Shown in pieces: positions 1 to 10,171 of a DNA stretch of 64,000 nucleotides; position 1 is the stretch's first letter, and every line of letters begins with the position of its first letter. Source of the DNA: Antedon bifida (Eukaryota; Echinodermata; Crinoidea; Comatulida; Antedonidae); assembly GCA_963402885.1 (NCBI GenBank), contig OY727099.1:8358001-8422000 (forward strand), read 5' to 3'. The notes beneath the pieces were generated by a model. It was not told the DNA's origin, did not search any database, and worked only from the letters and a program-made list of their open reading frames with translations. A program made the position numbers and the translations under genes.

Positions 1-250
1 GCTATATTGGTGCATTTATTTGTACTCATTTTCACCGTTATTTAATTGTGTTTTTAGAATATGCATAATTTGAATTATTGTATATATGTTGCACTTACAG
101 GCAAAGGCAGTTTTTGTTTTTCTAGTTTTAAATCATAAATACAACATTATTCTTATTTTATCCAGTAAGCATAGATGTCTATGGTAATGGAAGTAGATTG
201 TACCTTAATAAAGTGATCACATACTGTATATAGTAATACTGTAAGTAATA
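1..250. repeat. Degraded TRIM 3'-flank copy, left edge
   Basis: Non-coding. The sequence aligns by eye with the downstream flank of T1 (about 17281-17540) and of T5 (about 35770-36010), sharing the strings GCAAAGGCAGTTTTTGTTTT and AAGCATAGATGTCTATGGTA. It is therefore the flank of another TRIM unit lying to the left of the window. No gene is seen in it. Confidence 0.7.
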
Positions 251-811
251 GGGAGTTTTCGCAATCTTACGAATACGATAACGAAAACGGATACGTCACG
301 CACACGTATTCGTTTTTCGTAAGCCAGTAAAAATCTGTTTCGCATGGCAACGAAATATTGAGGGCGCTGTCCAAAATATGACTGCGGTAAATTTGAGCGA
401 AGCGCAGGTACGTGTTGCTTGGCTGCCTAGGCGCGCCTAGCGTAACATCAAGGCGAGTGAGGACGTGTTGCTTGGTTCTTGGCTGCCTAGGCCTAGCGTA
501 ACATAAAAGCAAGTGAGGACTTTAAAAACTGCTATTTATCAAAATTGACCTGGCATTTTAGTAAATTACTTTAGTAAATTACTTTCAATAAAAGTATAAT
601 TTTATTATAATCATGAATCATTCCTGATTCAAATGCAAAATGTGCAAAATAGATCAAAAACTATACTCGTTTTGTAGTTACGAATATGACTAGTGATATT
701 CGTCAACACGAATACGCTTTACGAATATGAAATGGGGATCAGCTCAAAAGTTTCACAAATGTGTGACGTATCCGTTTTTGTTATCGTATTCGTAAGGTTG
801 CGAAACCTCCC
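251..811. mobile_element. MITE with ~50-bp TIRs and TAATA target duplication
   Basis: The ends are imperfect inverted repeats of about 50 bp: the left begins GGGAGTTTTCGCAATCTTAC, and the right, reverse-complemented, begins GGGAGGTTTCGCAACCTTAC. Both continue through ACGAATACGATAAC to GGATACGTCAC. It is flanked by TAATA at 246-250 and 812-816. The paralogous flank near 17550 has the uninterrupted site AAGTAATATTAATT, which serves as an empty site. Inside, at about 409-515, is a tandem duplication of a ~55-bp unit containing GTTGCTTGG and GCCTAG. There is no transposase, so it is non-autonomous. The superfamily is not assigned. Confidence 0.88.
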
Positions 812-816
812 TAATA

Positions 817-1871
817 TTAATTTTGTTCAAAGCAAATTCCAGACTTAGTTTTCTCCCTGAAATCAAATGTATACTGTAATTAATTTGAGTATTTTGAGTT
901 GATGTTATACTATAGTTTGTAGTCAAAAGCATTATAATGGTTTTCCTAGCTTTATACCATAATATATTATATTCATTATACATGTTATACAATGAACATA
1001 ATTCTCATTCTATAAAGTAAGCATTAATATGGTAGTGGTGTCTATACACAAGTACGTTGTACCTTAGTTAAGTGACCATATAAATAGATACTGTACTAAA
1101 TATATTAATAAAAATCTTTGAAAATTCAGTCTAGTTTTCTCTTATGAAGGATTCAATCAATATTGCCAATTTAAATGTTTGATTGCATTTAGTCGAGTCA
1201 TGGTATGGCAGTATAAAACATGACGTCCTTAACGCTATACTTTCTATACCCTTTCAACAGACTGAGATTATAGGGAGCTTTGATTTGCGATGACCCACCA
1301 CCAACCTAGGTCAGGTCAATCAGTGTGTCATTGCTTGGACCTAGAAACCATCAACCTGTGTCTAGGTGGCAAGGACACACGTCCCAATATCTCGACATAC
1401 GCACAATGATTTAACTTGACATAGTTTGGTCATGCAAATCGAAAGCTCACAAATGTGTAGAGTACAGTTGTACAGTACATTCAACTCTGAGAGTACTGAC
1501 TGCAATATTCACACATCATCATAGCAAGTCAAACTACAACTATATAGTAGTGATGGACAATTTAACAAAGGGAGGGTGTGGGATCCTCTATATTAGTTAT
1601 GTTGTTTATTTAAAGACTTTTGTTTGAAAAGGGGAAATAAAATAAAGTTGACGCTTTCCTTATGGTCTAGTGCTTCGTATGGTACGTATCCAATCATAAC
1701 CTCAAAAGTTTGAAAATCATTGTCAATACCAATTTGTACATAGTACAATCTGTAAAAACTATGGTGCTGCTATTGTGCTTTAGTTAGTGTTTTGCATCCC
1801 TGATTTCTCATTTGGGCCATGCTGAAAAAATCATTGACCTATGGTATGATATGATGCCTTATGATGCTATA
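817..1871. repeat. Decayed TRIM flank and promoter-like block
   Basis: Non-coding continuation of the duplicated TRIM flank (compare 17570-18900, 36030-37400 and 24605-25380). It includes a trace of an NHL tail near 1508-1560 (CATCATAGCAAGTC, then TAGTAGTGATGGACAATTTA). It also includes the conserved upstream block CTATGGTGCTGCTATTGTGC ... GTTTTGCATCCCTGATTTCT at about 1758-1810. No open gene is present; the block belongs to a copy that has lost its coding body. Confidence 0.6.
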
Positions 1872-2092
1872 GGTACCCACGTGGAGTTGTAGTTGATGAG
1901 GATGATAACATCATTATAGCAAGTTACCACAAACTACAACTATTCAGTAGTGATGGACATTTTATCAAAAGAATTGATCAACAAAAAAATGAAGTTAGTT
2001 CACCACGTCAGTTATGTATCAATTCTCATAACCCATGTATGGTTGCTGTAGCAAATTGGGGTGGCAAAACAATCAAAATATTTAATTATTAA
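1872..2092 (+). pseudogene. TRIM NHL-tail fragment (last ~73 codons)
   Basis: The 3' end only of a TRIM-NHL coding exon. It reads in frame through GVVVDEDDNIIIASYHKLQL, FSSDGHFIKRIDQQ and the family terminus KIFNY, then TAA. The RING, B-box, coiled coil and first propeller blades are absent; the sequence before 1872 is upstream-type flank joined directly to the last blade. It is a deletion remnant of another array member. The following 3' flank (2093-3030) is near-identical to 55932-56870. Confidence 0.85.
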
Positions 2093-3105
2093 TGTATAAA
2101 ATATATCATTACATTAAAGAAACAAAGTTAAATTAAAGATCAATTACATTAACTCCGTCTTAATTACACAAAGCTTAAAATTTAAATACAATCTTCAAAT
2201 AAATTGGAAAGATTTGTTTAAAAATAAAACTCAAAACAACAAATATTAATTTTTAAAATTTTATATCAGGTAAAACTTGGTATAATGACTATTTTCTAAC
2301 TTGAATATCATTTGAACTAATGTTATAATTATGTTATAATAAATAAAATGTTTTTGGTATATATTTAGTATTTTTAGAATAAGCCTAATTTGAATTTTTG
2401 TATATATGTTACACTTGCAAGCAAAGGCAGTTTTTGTTTTTCTAGTTTTAAATCATTAAATACAACATTATTCTTATTTTAACAAGTAAGCATAGGTGTC
2501 TATGGTAATGGAAGTAGATTGTACCTTAATAAAGTGATCACATACTGTATATAGTAATTGTACTACAAGTAATTTTTTTTATAATTAAAGAATTTTGAAG
2601 TTATGTTTTTTGCATACAGGTCTAATTGAATGATTTATTTAACTCTTGTGTTTTTAGAGTAATACCCTTTTCACATCTACAAAATGTAACAACTTGTAAC
2701 CAGGTTGGCAGGTCTCAAGTTTGTACTGCACATGTGTGTTGCTCTGGAATTTAACTGACCAATCACAGTACACTAATAATTAAATAGTGCGCCCAGCTAT
2801 GCAATGACAATAGTTTCTCCAGAGATTTCTCCGGGTTCGCGTATGCGTGTATAAAAGTGTGTAATAAATCGGGGTATCAAACCTGGTTACAACTTGTAAC
2901 AATTTACGCTGATGTGAAAAGGGCATAAGACTACTTTGTATATATTTTATTGAATGATCTGTTTAAACTTGTTGCCTGTTTAATTGTTTATCAGAGTCCG
3001 ATAGTATATATTATATACCGCACCTTTCAATTCACGGCATTTGATTGGATAATCGCCAGTCTATAGTTAATGCAAAATCTGTGTCGTTTTCTCATCTCAT
3101 AAAAA
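2093..3105. repeat. TRIM 3' flank, duplicated at 55.93-56.87 kb
   Basis: Non-coding. It closely matches 55932-56870, including TAGTGCGCCCAGCTATGC and TTTCTCCAGAGATTTCTCCG. From 2655 to 2930 there is an inverted-repeat unit: ACATCTACAAAATGTAACAA on the left and GTAACAATTTACGCTGATGT on the right, both in the context ACTTGTAAC. This suggests a small MITE. After about 3019 comes ATACCGCACCTTTCAATTCA, a segment also seen at 30052 and 59711. Confidence 0.7.
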
Positions 3106-5240
3106 AAACACAGAAAGAAGAACGAAAATTTGTTCAACATCAATTGGGTGTACAGTAGTTTTAAGATTCTAGGTATACATGTTGGCCATGACAAAGAAAT
3201 ATGTTTTACTAAAAACTGGTTTGAAAAAATTCAATCTTTTAAAAAAATGCTTGATACATGGCACAAAAGAAACCTCTCGATATTTGGCAAAGTTATGATT
3301 TTAAAAACACTTGGGTTAGCAAAGTTAATCTACAACGCAAGTATTATAGATACCCCTGAATGCGTTTTAAATGAAGTCGATAAAATTGTATTTGATTTTA
3401 TTTGGAATAATAAAACAGAAAAGATAAAAAGATTAACATTAATCAATGATTATAAAAGTGGTGGAGTAAATGCTCCAGACTTCAGATCTCAAGTCAAGGC
3501 ACTACAAATGTCATGGCTTAAAAAATTGTACAATGATGACACTTCAAAATGGAAGTGTTTACCTAAAATGTATTTTAACAAAATAGGTCCAAGAGAGGTT
3601 ATTGAAAATATATCAAATGTAAAATATAAAGAAACACATTACAGTATTATGCCTTTATTATATAAATCAATGTTAAAGTATTTAGCTGAATTCAATCAAT
3701 ATTCTGTCAAAATGTCACTTTCCTATGAACAAATTATAGAACAACCTATATGGGGCAACAACTTGATAACACACAATGGTTTCTCACTCCTTTATAGGAA
3801 TTGGATTAGATCTGGTATAACAAAGATGAAACATATTATAATTGATAACAGATTTATTAATACAAATGAATTACTATTTTTGTTAAATATCAAATCGAAT
3901 TGGATTGCTGAATTGTCATGTCTACTAAAAGCAATACCACGAGAATGGAAAGATATAATTTATTCAAAAATTGATAATGTAAAAGTTAACGAAGTTATAT
4001 CAATACAGTATAGTAAAATGAGTTGTAAAAACATTCGTCTCTTTTTTATAAAAAAAAAATGTAAAGAACCAACCAAGAGTAAAACAAAGTGGGAAACACA
4101 TTTTAATATAGAGAACGATTGGTCACTGACGTGGAAAAGAAAAGTAAATGATATTAAAGATAACAAACTTAAACAGCTAAATTTCAAACTATTGCATTGT
4201 ATTATTCCTACCAATAGAAGGCTCTTTAAATGGAATATTAATAATACAGACACTTGCCTGCAATGCAATGTAATAGAAGATGATAAACACTTCTTTTACC
4301 AATGTACTGAAGCAAATGATTTATGGAAATACATTAATGTTTATACCACATATAAGTTTGGAATTGAGGCAAACTTTCAAAATATTGTACTCGGTACCGG
4401 AAACAGATATGTTGACCACATGTTCTCTCTTGGATGCTTCTGTATCTATAAAGCACACATTTTGAAAAAAGTAAAGAAATGGAATTATGGTTCACTTTCT
4501 CGCCTCTTTTTGGCAGAAAAAAATAATAGGTTATACCTTAACCGACTATTATAATACGGTATATTCTACAGAGGTTTATATAACGCTGTACAATGACAAT
4601 AGGTGGTTAAATCTTTATATAGAATTATTTAAAAAAAAATTAAAATAAATGAAATAAATATTAAAAACAAAACGAAACGTAACATATAAGTAAGCAACAA
4701 TTATAACCATGAGACATAAAACTAAAACACAAGAGTAAGGAAAGAATTTTTAAAGCTTACTATAACTATTTGAATTTTATATTTTTATTTATGTTCTTAT
4801 TGTAAAAAAAAAAAAAAAAAAGAATTAAGAATAATAATTGTATTGCATTTTATATATTGTAAATATTTATTCATTTATATACCTTTGTCGTGGGTATGCA
4901 TGTGTGCAATCATGTACTCGAATATATGCACTTGTGTGTTTTGTACAAAGACATAGACCTATTGTAGAAAGGAATAGTTAAAATAAAAGAAAATAATGAA
5001 AAAAGTGGATAATACATATAAAAGTATAAAGTATATATATATATATATATATTTGACCGAGTTGTTTCGATCAAATCGTACTAAAGATAAAAGAAAGTAC
5101 AAGAAAATAACAGAACAGAATAACAAGGGAATATATATTTTGGATGAAGTGTAAAATCATTGTATTGATCATTTGAGAATGAAATGAATAAAATAGTGGT
5201 TAACGCCACAAAAGAGAAAAAAAAAACAAAAACACAGGAA
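3106..5240 (+). mobile_element. 5'-truncated L1/Tx1-like LINE
   Basis: Non-LTR retrotransposon remnant. Only the C-terminal part of ORF2 is present (3130-4554), followed by a long AT-rich non-coding tail with an A18 run at about 4803-4820 and a (TA)n tract at about 5033-5051. The left junction lies near 3106, just after sequence shared with 59711-59770. The right edge is uncertain; the degenerate GTGGCCGCTTAC repeat starts by about 5330. The endonuclease and most of the reverse transcriptase are missing, which is the usual 5' truncation. Confidence 0.75.
3130..4554 (+). pseudogene. LINE ORF2 C-terminal region (L1/Tx1 type)
   Basis: An open frame of 474 codons with no ATG at its start; the first codon is TTG and the frame stays open back to about 3103. 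The N-terminal part has the thumb/C-terminal RT hallmarks of L1-type ORF2: ILGIHVG, RNLSIFGKVMILKT, then IWNNK with GGVNAPDF and ALQMSWLKKL. Near the C-terminus, about residues 377-393, is a CCHC-like knuckle, C-x2-C-x7-H-x4-C (CLQC ... KHFFYQC). The catalytic FADD motif region is not included. The frame has no internal stops, so the insertion is probably fairly young. It is a 5'-truncated copy and unlikely to be functional alone. Confidence 0.8.
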
Positions 5241-5329
5241 TGATCTTCACAGAAATGTTGTTAACCGCTTCGAAATAAAGCTAGTATATAAAGCTCAATA
5301 AGTATAAAAATAAGACAAAAGTCAATACA

Positions 5330-5560
5330 AATTTTTCAGGGTGGCCGCTTACAGGACGTAATTTAACATAAAAAAAATATAATTCTTAGTAAATAAAGTG
5401 GTCGCGGCCGCTTACGGGAGGTACCAAATGCACTTATTAGATAGGAAGAACAAACATGCTTTTGAAAGTGCTCACAGAAGGTGGCCGCTCATGGAGGTTC
5501 AACTGTATTTAAAGACCCCTTCCCTGCAATTTTGGAAAATAATACATATATATCACTTTA
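5330..5560. repeat. Degenerate GTGGCCGCTTAC repeat block
   Basis: Three spaced occurrences of a motif like GGTGGCCGCTTACRGGAGGT are seen at about 5340, 5403 and 5480; the last ends in TGGAGGTTCAACTGTATTTA. The spacing is about 65-80 bp. It looks like part of a dispersed repeat. An open frame at 5398-5592 lies inside it and shows no protein-like feature. Confidence 0.5.
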
Positions 5561-5639
5561 AAAACATTAAACCATGTCATTCCTTGTCTTAAATGTACGT
5601 TTTATGGTAAATTATGATAAAAAGTGAGAAACAATGCAC

Positions 5640-6300
5640 TACCAAAGTAGCTCGCGGCGATCGACCTCTCGTGGACGGTCTTAGGCCTAGCCTAGCTAGG
5701 CTTAGTTTTGTAGGCCTAGCTGGTAAACATCGGTAACGTACGAACATCGTACGCTAGCTATATACCTAGCCTGACGTTGTATAGTTGCTGCATTAATTGT
5801 CTTTCTATTTTTGCCAGACTCTGTTGATACAAATTGGGGAAAACCCGGTATTTTCGCTGAAAAGTTAGGAGTCTTCCATTTGTTTTGGCCTCACGATCGA
5901 TCGAAAAGTGGGCGAATTACAGTGAAAAACAAAAATATCAATCCGCGCGCAATGCATTTTGGGATTTATAGCGGGCCGCTATAATTATTAGAATTGACTT
6001 ATTTTTCACATTTTAACCGTTTAAAGACGAAAAAAGTTATCGCAATAGGACAACATAGTATTATTTTTACATTAAATATAGTTTGTGATCTTAAATTAGA
6101 TCTAAAAAACGTAGGGAAGGGGGCTTTAAATAAAAGAATTGCACTGTTACTGAACAAAATGGCAGAGCCTGTTTTATACACTGGGTTAACTTGTCAACAC
6201 AATCTGGATCAGATGGCTAAAAACAGAACATTAAGTTTATTATAATTTATAAATATAAGTTAACATATATGAACATTTATTTTACACATTATCATATATA
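5640..6300. other. GC-richer spacer with a conserved 28-codon micro-ORF
   Basis: The stretch 5650-5990 is locally richer in G+C, with TAGGCCTAGCCTAGCTAGGC palindromic strings and AATGCATTTTGGGATTTATA near 5950. No coding exon is recognised there. From about 6135 to 6300 the sequence is duplicated at about 60308-60475. Both copies keep ATGGCAGAGCCTG ... TAA (6160-6245), which would encode a 28-residue peptide beginning MAEPVLYTG. Conservation may simply reflect recent duplication. Confidence 0.35.
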
Positions 6301-6369
6301 TATTGGAATATAATGGAACAGCTGTTGTCATCACAAAGAAAAGAACAATTGTTCTATAGAAAATGAATG

Positions 6370-6640
6370 ACGCACCAACCAGCTTGCAACAATAGGAACT
6401 TTATGCAACAGGATGATAGACAAATGATAACAGTTGATGAAATTCTTAATCTGCGCAGTATACTGAGTTTACTCTGTACGCGACGGTATTTCGGTCAATT
6501 TATCATTCAGTCTGATAGACGGAGCAAAGTTTGTTACGCAATTTTGAAAATGTTCAACAATAAAAACGTCCTGTTGCACAAAGTTGGATGCTATAAAACA
6601 ACTTGTAATCACCTGTTAATAAAAATTTAATATATTTTAT
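6370..6640. repeat. Imperfect inverted repeat (MITE-like), also near 30.1-30.5 kb
   Basis: Inverted arms of about 20-25 bp: the left contains GGAACTTTATGCAACAGGAT, and the right, reverse-complemented, contains CCAACTTTGTGCAACAGGAC. Parts recur at 30100-30150 (CAGTCTGATAGACGGAGCAA) and 30483-30540. An 87-codon open frame here has no recognisable protein. Confidence 0.45.
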
Positions 6641-6874
6641 AAAGCTAACATTTGTTTACTTACTTATTGTTTAGACACATTGTCGTTACAAAAATCAAAT
6701 AGTGACTAAAGAAGGAAGGCCATGTTGGATGATAATTACCGAGGATAAGTATTGCCTTTAGAAGGAACTTAAATTAAACTTCACAGGCTATGTAGAAGCA
6801 ACTAATTCCTTCATAATAGAAGAACTGGAGGCTTGGAACGGTATTCCTATAGGTACAAAAATAAAATCCTTTAC

Positions 6875-7244
6875 CACAAAATCTGCTTTAAGATCTGCCT
6901 GTTCAATGGCAATGTTCACCAGCTGTTGACGACCAAGAAGAGTCTGCATAGTTGATAAACTTGATTACAGCTTCATAAAGGCTACAACTTATCACCATAA
7001 CATCATGTAAAATCTATAAAAAAAAAAACCAGTAAGTAAAGACAGAAACATTAACATTTGGGTAACTGCATTAACTAGGAGTTAAAACAGGAACTTACTT
7101 CTTTTGATTTTTTAATGATCTGTTCTTCAACATCTTTTGTTATAATATCTGGTCCCAAAGATTTAACTTTTGTGCTCAAGAACTTGATGACACGATCACG
7201 AACTTCTCCAGATTGAATTTGGGCAAATAGTCCTTCTAAAGCAC
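6875..7244 (-). pseudogene. API5 middle exon pair, broken copy 1
   Basis: Two API5-like exons on the minus strand. The upstream exon, 7099-7244 (AG before GTGCTTTAG, GTAAGT after), encodes a segment with ALEGLFAQIQSGEV ... TKDVEEQIIKK, homologous to the GTLGGLF ... VEELI part of animal API5. The downstream exon, 6875-7013, should read LHDVTGDEFVAFMKLLSSL. It has lost 2 bases in the DVTGDEF region and carries TAA in place of TTA in MKLLSS, so it cannot be translated. It lies 3' of the API5 stop region, in the wrong order for a functional gene. It matches 30661-31032 and 60776-61064. Confidence 0.85.
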
Positions 7245-8460
7245 CTGCTCAAAATCATAACATTTATTATAAAATACGAATATTTAAACCAATAGATGCA
7301 CACATCATCTAGTTTCGACTATCACCACCATATGCACTTTTCTGTGTCCGTAAGCAGCTGTAGTTTTATTATACTAATGAAGATGTGTTAAATGTTGTAA
7401 TATCAGCCAACAACGTTTGTCAATTTTTACTGCAGAAACCAGGACAAATTATTTTCTGGATGATGTACAGAGACATTTAGATATTAAACCTTATTCAATT
7501 TTAATACTTAATTTTGTAGTGATATGAAGAATGTGATATTTAAAGAGTGAGGATTGTAACGTAACAAGCCAGCCATGAGTTTAACAGAAACCACGATATT
7601 ATTTCAGTTACTTATTTTAAATCTTTTAAGCACAATGGTATTCTTAGAATAGAAACTAAAATAAAAATGAACCATAAATAATATTGAGTTTAAAATGTTC
7701 TGAATATAATGCTGACCCAAGTTAATAAAAAGGCTACATTCAAAAACCAATAAAACTGAACTATGTTACCGATTTTATTTTCAAAACACAAAAAGGAATT
7801 ATCACAAATAATTAAGAAAAATTATTACAAATATCGAGCATTACTTTAAGTGTTTACTCATTGCCAAAAACATGAAAACCAAAAAAAAACTATGTTGCTT
7901 GCATGTACAGTACTTACTATTATCATACAGACTTGAATATAAGCCCACCCCATGAATAAGGTTTCACGTGGGCTTATATGGGCAACACTTCTGTAGAAGC
8001 TACCTCCAAACTTACCTTTCAACAAAATAGAATTTCATCACTTCTTAAAGCGAAAACTCAGGGTAAATAAAAAAAGTTAAGTATAAACTAAATTCTGAAT
8101 AAAATAATATGTTTCTCATTCTGCTGTTTCCAAAAACAAAGTTCTAAGGTTAAAAAAAACTAAAGCTACTAACGCAAACAATTCACTTACCGCCAAACTT
8201 GTTTTCTTCAATGTATCTTCATGTGCAATATAAACAATGAAAAATAATCTTACACAATTCGAGTTAGATCTCGCTCTTCGAGGAGAAAGGCTATTGTCAG
8301 TTTATCCAGGTAAGCTAGGCACGAAATAAAACACTACACTTTAGTATCAGGTGCTGGGATTCCTTGCATCTACTTACTAGAATCAGCAACGATGACAATG
8401 ATTTCAATATATACAGTACTTACCATGCCTTGCAACAGTACAGTATAATTGTTGAAAATT
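7245..8460. repeat. Duplicated API5 intron segment, copy 1
   Basis: Near-identical to about 31033-32290 and to parts of 61065-62250. At 7905-8040 is a short interspersed element with CAGACTTGAATATAAGCCCA facing GGGCTTATATGGGCA, an inverted pair. A possible short exon with a good donor on the minus strand near 8190-8215 could not be assigned to API5. No convincing gene is seen. Confidence 0.6.
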
Positions 8461-10171
8461 TACTTTAACAAATTGTACTTACCTATGTCATAGATTTACT
8501 CCATGAAAATCTAGCTGTATGCTTACTTACAAACAAATCAGTTGTTTGACTGAAAAAATGATTACAAGGTGCAGATGTCTGTCTACTAAAGATAGTAACA
8601 ACAGGCTTTAAAGCAAGTCTACCTTTACAAATATTACATAATAGTTGAGGTCACTTAAACAGAAAAAACTAACAAAAAACTAATATTTCCCTTCCCATTT
8701 ACAATATTCTTTGTTGCTCACCTGGTGTAAATATTTCTATAGGCTGCCTTTATTAACACCATGACCTATACCTGCTTGTTGTTCAGGATAATACTTCAAT
8801 GTACAGTGTATTTCACACATGCACAACCAACATATAAAGTGTAGCTACTTACCGTTGTATGGCAAAGATGCAATCTGTTGTTACTATAATACATGAAGTC
8901 ATCATATTACATGTTAAGTCTATTACTTCTGGTTATCTAAACATGGTACATTTCATACAAGTTAAGGAATATAAATATCTCAAATATGTTGTTAAATATT
9001 TATGAACAACTTGACACAAAGAAATATTATTTGCACACAATGTAATTTGTTCCTGTGGTCTTGTAGGGTAAAAGCCAAATCAATTAATGATTCACATTTT
9101 GAATATAATATCCACTGTGTATTAAATATGTATTTTGTTAAATGTTTAACCATTGTCTGTGCAATTAGTTTACTTTGTGTCTAGTTGATCCAATCAGAGT
9201 CTCACAACCAACATCGTACTCACAATTACAGAATCAGAATGGAATATTATGATCACCGAGTCGACGCTGGATCCAATCACGTCCAAAACACTTGGCTGGA
9301 TCTAAAGTAGCATTGTGATTTTACACAGGAGTTGATGTTGATAGGAGAACAGCCCATCTTTTATACATTCTATCATTTGTATTGTTTGTTTACAGTATGT
9401 GATGTGTTTCAAAACTAGCATGCTTTTCACACATGTCTAAGCTAGCGTAAGGATACATAAATCTATAAATTGAGTTCAACAATAGTATGTATACATTTGT
9501 GTTTGCAACACAGTCTAATAAAAGTATTATCAGTACTAAAGTAGTTCCTTAAAAAACTAAATTCTCAACAATCTACCAGTAACATAGGTGAATATTTTAA
9601 CACTTTGTACATACAAAAAAAACTTAATTGAAATACTGAAATGTTTTGGTAAATTGTTTCAGTATAAAAACATCAGCTTGTAAATGATATAGCAAAATCA
9701 AAGCAACATTGCAAACTCATGTGGAAACATGGTTTGTTAAAAATGTCGGCTGATTGTCAACATTTTAATTACAAAATCATAACAATTCAAATAATTTTTA
9801 TTACCTTATATACAATTGGTTAACTACAGAGAATCGATTCATTTTTACATTATTTTTCTGGGTAATAACACTATTAACAATAACAACTATAGAATGATCA
9901 AGGGATACTGTATTCAATTTTAGAAAAGGCAATAAAAAAGGTATTAATACTTTACATAAAAATAAGTAAATTAACAACTGGAGGAGAACAAGATAACAAT
10001 CAATCTTTTACTGGAAATACCAAAATCTATTTTATGTTTTGAAAAAGTTAACAATCTTAAGGTTGACTTTATATAAATCTGTCACTTGTATTACTGTGAA
10101 CTTTGACCGACAGAGTGACTGACAATAGTAGTAGGATCTGGAAATATTCTCATTCTTTTCTGTTGCGACAT
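8461..10171. other. Non-coding spacer and API5 3' UTR side
   Basis: AT-rich and without a supported gene. The open frame at 9002-9184 has no family features. A moderately GC-richer patch at 9180-9330 shows no recognisable exon. The last few hundred bases before 10172 would be the 3' UTR of the minus-strand API5 gene. Confidence 0.5.

Noticed and set aside
3130-4554. Host gene of unknown function (474 codons)
   Set aside because: L1-type C-terminal ORF2 motifs and the CCHC knuckle, no ATG, and an A-rich tail identify a truncated LINE.
5940-5975. ZNF143-like promoter motif near AATGCATTTTGGGA and a CpG-type promoter
   Set aside because: The match is partial and no gene start could be found next to it.
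8185-8220. Possible additional API5 exon with a GTAAGT donor, also in the 32.05- and 62.0-kb copies
   Set aside because: The encoded residues do not resemble any API5 segment and the acceptor is weak.
9180-9330. Possible exon (EYYDHRVDAGSNHV frame)
   Set aside because: No splice-site pair, homology or second copy could be recognised.
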